Assembly: GCA_964477275.1 (NCBI GenBank)
Contig: CAYZDV010000102.1
Location: 1-7,502, forward strand
DNA length: 7,502 nt
Source: CAYZDV01 sp964477275
GTDB taxonomy: Bacteria > Acidobacteriota > Aminicenantia > Aminicenantales > Aminicenantaceae
Direction of reading: 5' to 3'
A program made the position numbers and the translations under genes. Below the pieces are notes generated by a model, which searched no databases, had not been told where the DNA came from, and saw only the letters and a list, made by a program, of their open reading frames with translations. Shown here one piece after another: positions 6,473-7,502 of the stretch (its first letter is position 1; every line of letters starts with the position of its first letter).

Positions 6473-7348
6473 CTATTTCAGAAAAATTTTGCTGGTGTTG
6501 GAGCCGTGAATCGTGGAATGACAGGTCGTACAGTTGGTCGTATAAGATCCGAATCGGCTGTGCCAATCCGGTGCCAGGGTGTGGCAGCTGAAGCAGAGGT
6601 CAGCGATACTCTGCTGGGTCAGGAGGTGCCGGTTTGGCGAGCCGTGAACCTCATGGCAGGCCGTGCAGCCTTCGATCCGCGAGGCGCCGTGCTCGTAGAG
6701 AAAGGGTCCGCCCTTGTCGGCATGGCAGCGGAGGCAGGCCTGATCCTTGAAGCCGCCCAGCCGTTCTCTTGTTGCCGGCTGATGGGGGTTGTGGCAGGTC
6801 GTGCAGCCCATGATTCCTTCCTGAAGCCTGTGTCTTTCGTTGAGCTGAAACTCAGAAAAGACATCCTCATGGCAGGAGTAGCAGCTCTCGGTCGAGCCTG
6901 TCCTGAGCATCGAGGGTTTGGGGCTTTCAGAGTGGATGATGTGGCAGGTGGTGCAGTCCAGTGAGGCCTTTCCGTGCGGGCTGGCCAGATACCGGGAGCT
7001 GGACCGGGTATGGCAGGTGATGCATTTTTCTGACTTCTCGGTGGCCAGGTCCGATGCTTTAAAGGCAAAGATCGTTCCGGCTCCGCCTCCTTCTTCCAGA
7101 TGGGTCTCTGCCGGGCCGTGGCAGGCTTCACAGCCCCTGATTTTCATTCTTTTCTTTTCCGTTTGATAATGCACGGAGCGCAGGTAGTTTTTGTGCTGGG
7201 CTTCATGACATTCCAGGCAGGTCTCCAGACCAGTGTCCTCTGTCCGGGCAGCGAGCTCGGTGGCCCGGAGAGAGGAGATGAGAAAGAGAGCTGCCATGGA
7301 AGCGAGGGCGAAGGCAGTGAACCCCACGAGGAGATTTTCCTTTTTCAT
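6473..7348 (-). CDS. DmsE/MtrA-family periplasmic decaheme c-type cytochrome
   Basis: Predicted periplasmic decaheme electron carrier that plugs into an MtrB-type barrel. The 291-residue protein has an N-terminal signal (about 1-30, MKKEN then a hydrophobic core) and ten CXXCH motifs at C44, C73, C109, C132, C156, C182, C205, C228, C252 and C273. The heme count, short even spacing and recurrent CXXCHxxH pairs (CTTCHIIH, CTTCHNPH, CTACHEVH, CTTCHSTIH) are those of the DmsE/MtrA/PioA family, and length is close to the usual 300 aa or so. The ATG is chosen because GGAGG lies six bases upstream and the signal peptide follows at once, although the frame stays open to the window edge. It is the first visible gene of the operon, with the barrel gene starting 9 bases after its stop. 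The electron donor (a CymA-type or Cbc-type quinol oxidase) is not in the window. Confidence 0.9.
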   Translation of the reverse strand: MKKENLLVGFTAFALASMAALFLISSLRATELAARTEDTGLETCLECHEAQHKNYLRSVHYQTEKKRMKIRGCEACHGPAETHLEEGGGAGTIFAFKASDLATEKSEKCITCHTRSSSRYLASPHGKASLDCTTCHIIHSESPKPSMLRTGSTESCYSCHEDVFSEFQLNERHRLQEGIMGCTTCHNPHQPATRERLGGFKDQACLRCHADKGGPFLYEHGASRIEGCTACHEVHGSPNRHLLTQQSIADLCFSCHTLAPDWHSRFGSYTTNCTTCHSTIHGSNTSKIFLK

Positions 7349-7502
7349 CGTTCCCTCCTCAAAAAGGACTCCTGAGGCGCGCGTGCCGTCACCATCTGCG
7401 AAGAAGATGACAGGGCAGTCATCGGGGGTGGAGAGGTGGGTTTTTGCCTGGGCGCTGAAAGATGGATGAATCGGGCAACAGCCTTCATCACTGCTTCTGG
7501 GC
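7349..7502 (-). other. Region upstream of the decaheme operon; no gene assigned
   Basis: Two minus-strand frames are open from the right edge. One is in frame with the decaheme cytochrome for 51 codons before its ATG. The other ends at a TGA overlapping that ATG (ATGA, 7348-7345), as the end of a translationally coupled upstream gene would, but its Ser/Pro/Arg-rich translation looks non-coding. A 6-bp hairpin, GATGAC/GTCATC (7406-7411, 7418-7423), is present. No convincing promoter or riboswitch was found, so the operon may begin outside the window. Confidence 0.4.

Noticed and set aside
7349..7502. c-di-GMP or cGAMP (GEMM) riboswitch before the decaheme operon
   Set aside because: Such riboswitches precede cytochrome genes in Geobacter, but the GGACGCAAAGCC core is absent on both strands. 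A GGCAAA alone is not enough.

Overview
The window comes from a diderm, probably anaerobic, bacterium with a respiratory multiheme-cytochrome locus. The diderm assignment rests on an outer-membrane beta-barrel gene and several secreted c-type cytochromes. The partial ResB gene suggests System II (ResB/CcsA) cytochrome c maturation. Genes are moderately GC-rich with strong GGAGG-type ribosome binding sites, while the main intergenic region is AT-rich. Desulfobacterota, Acidobacteriota or Aminicenantota-like lineages would fit, but the sequence alone does not fix the taxon. All real genes lie on the minus strand, so transcription runs from the right edge to the left.

Region 1 (7348 to 2432) is a tight three-gene operon. 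It encodes a periplasmic DmsE/MtrA-type decaheme cytochrome, a 620-residue MtrB/PioB-like outer-membrane barrel, and a 717-residue decaheme protein built from two copies of a pentaheme plus EF-hand-like unit. Intergenic gaps are 9 and 15 bases, each with its own Shine-Dalgarno sequence. The order and content match a porin-cytochrome conduit: MtrA passes electrons through MtrB to an outer-surface cytochrome. The outer cytochrome is not recognisably MtrC/OmcA, and the paired calcium-type loops in each repeat are its most distinctive feature.

Region 2 (2431 to 2005) is a 427-base AT-rich spacer with dense structure. It holds a REPIN-like cruciform repeat, a 19-base-period direct repeat, a pair of 18-base direct repeats about 280 bases apart, a good sigma70-type promoter facing left, and a perfect 10-bp hairpin directly in front of a Shine-Dalgarno sequence.

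Region 3 (2004 to 1) encodes a compact (413 aa) octaheme cytochrome of the hydroxylamine oxidoreductase (HAO) type, starting at TTG, followed after 122 bases by the first 213 residues of ResB, a heme-handling cytochrome c maturation protein cut by the left edge.

Together the intact genes encode 28 CXXCH heme sites. Inferred picture: one unit moves electrons across the outer membrane, a second carries a periplasmic nitrogen-compound (hydroxylamine/nitrite-type) cytochrome, and ResB supports heme attachment for both.
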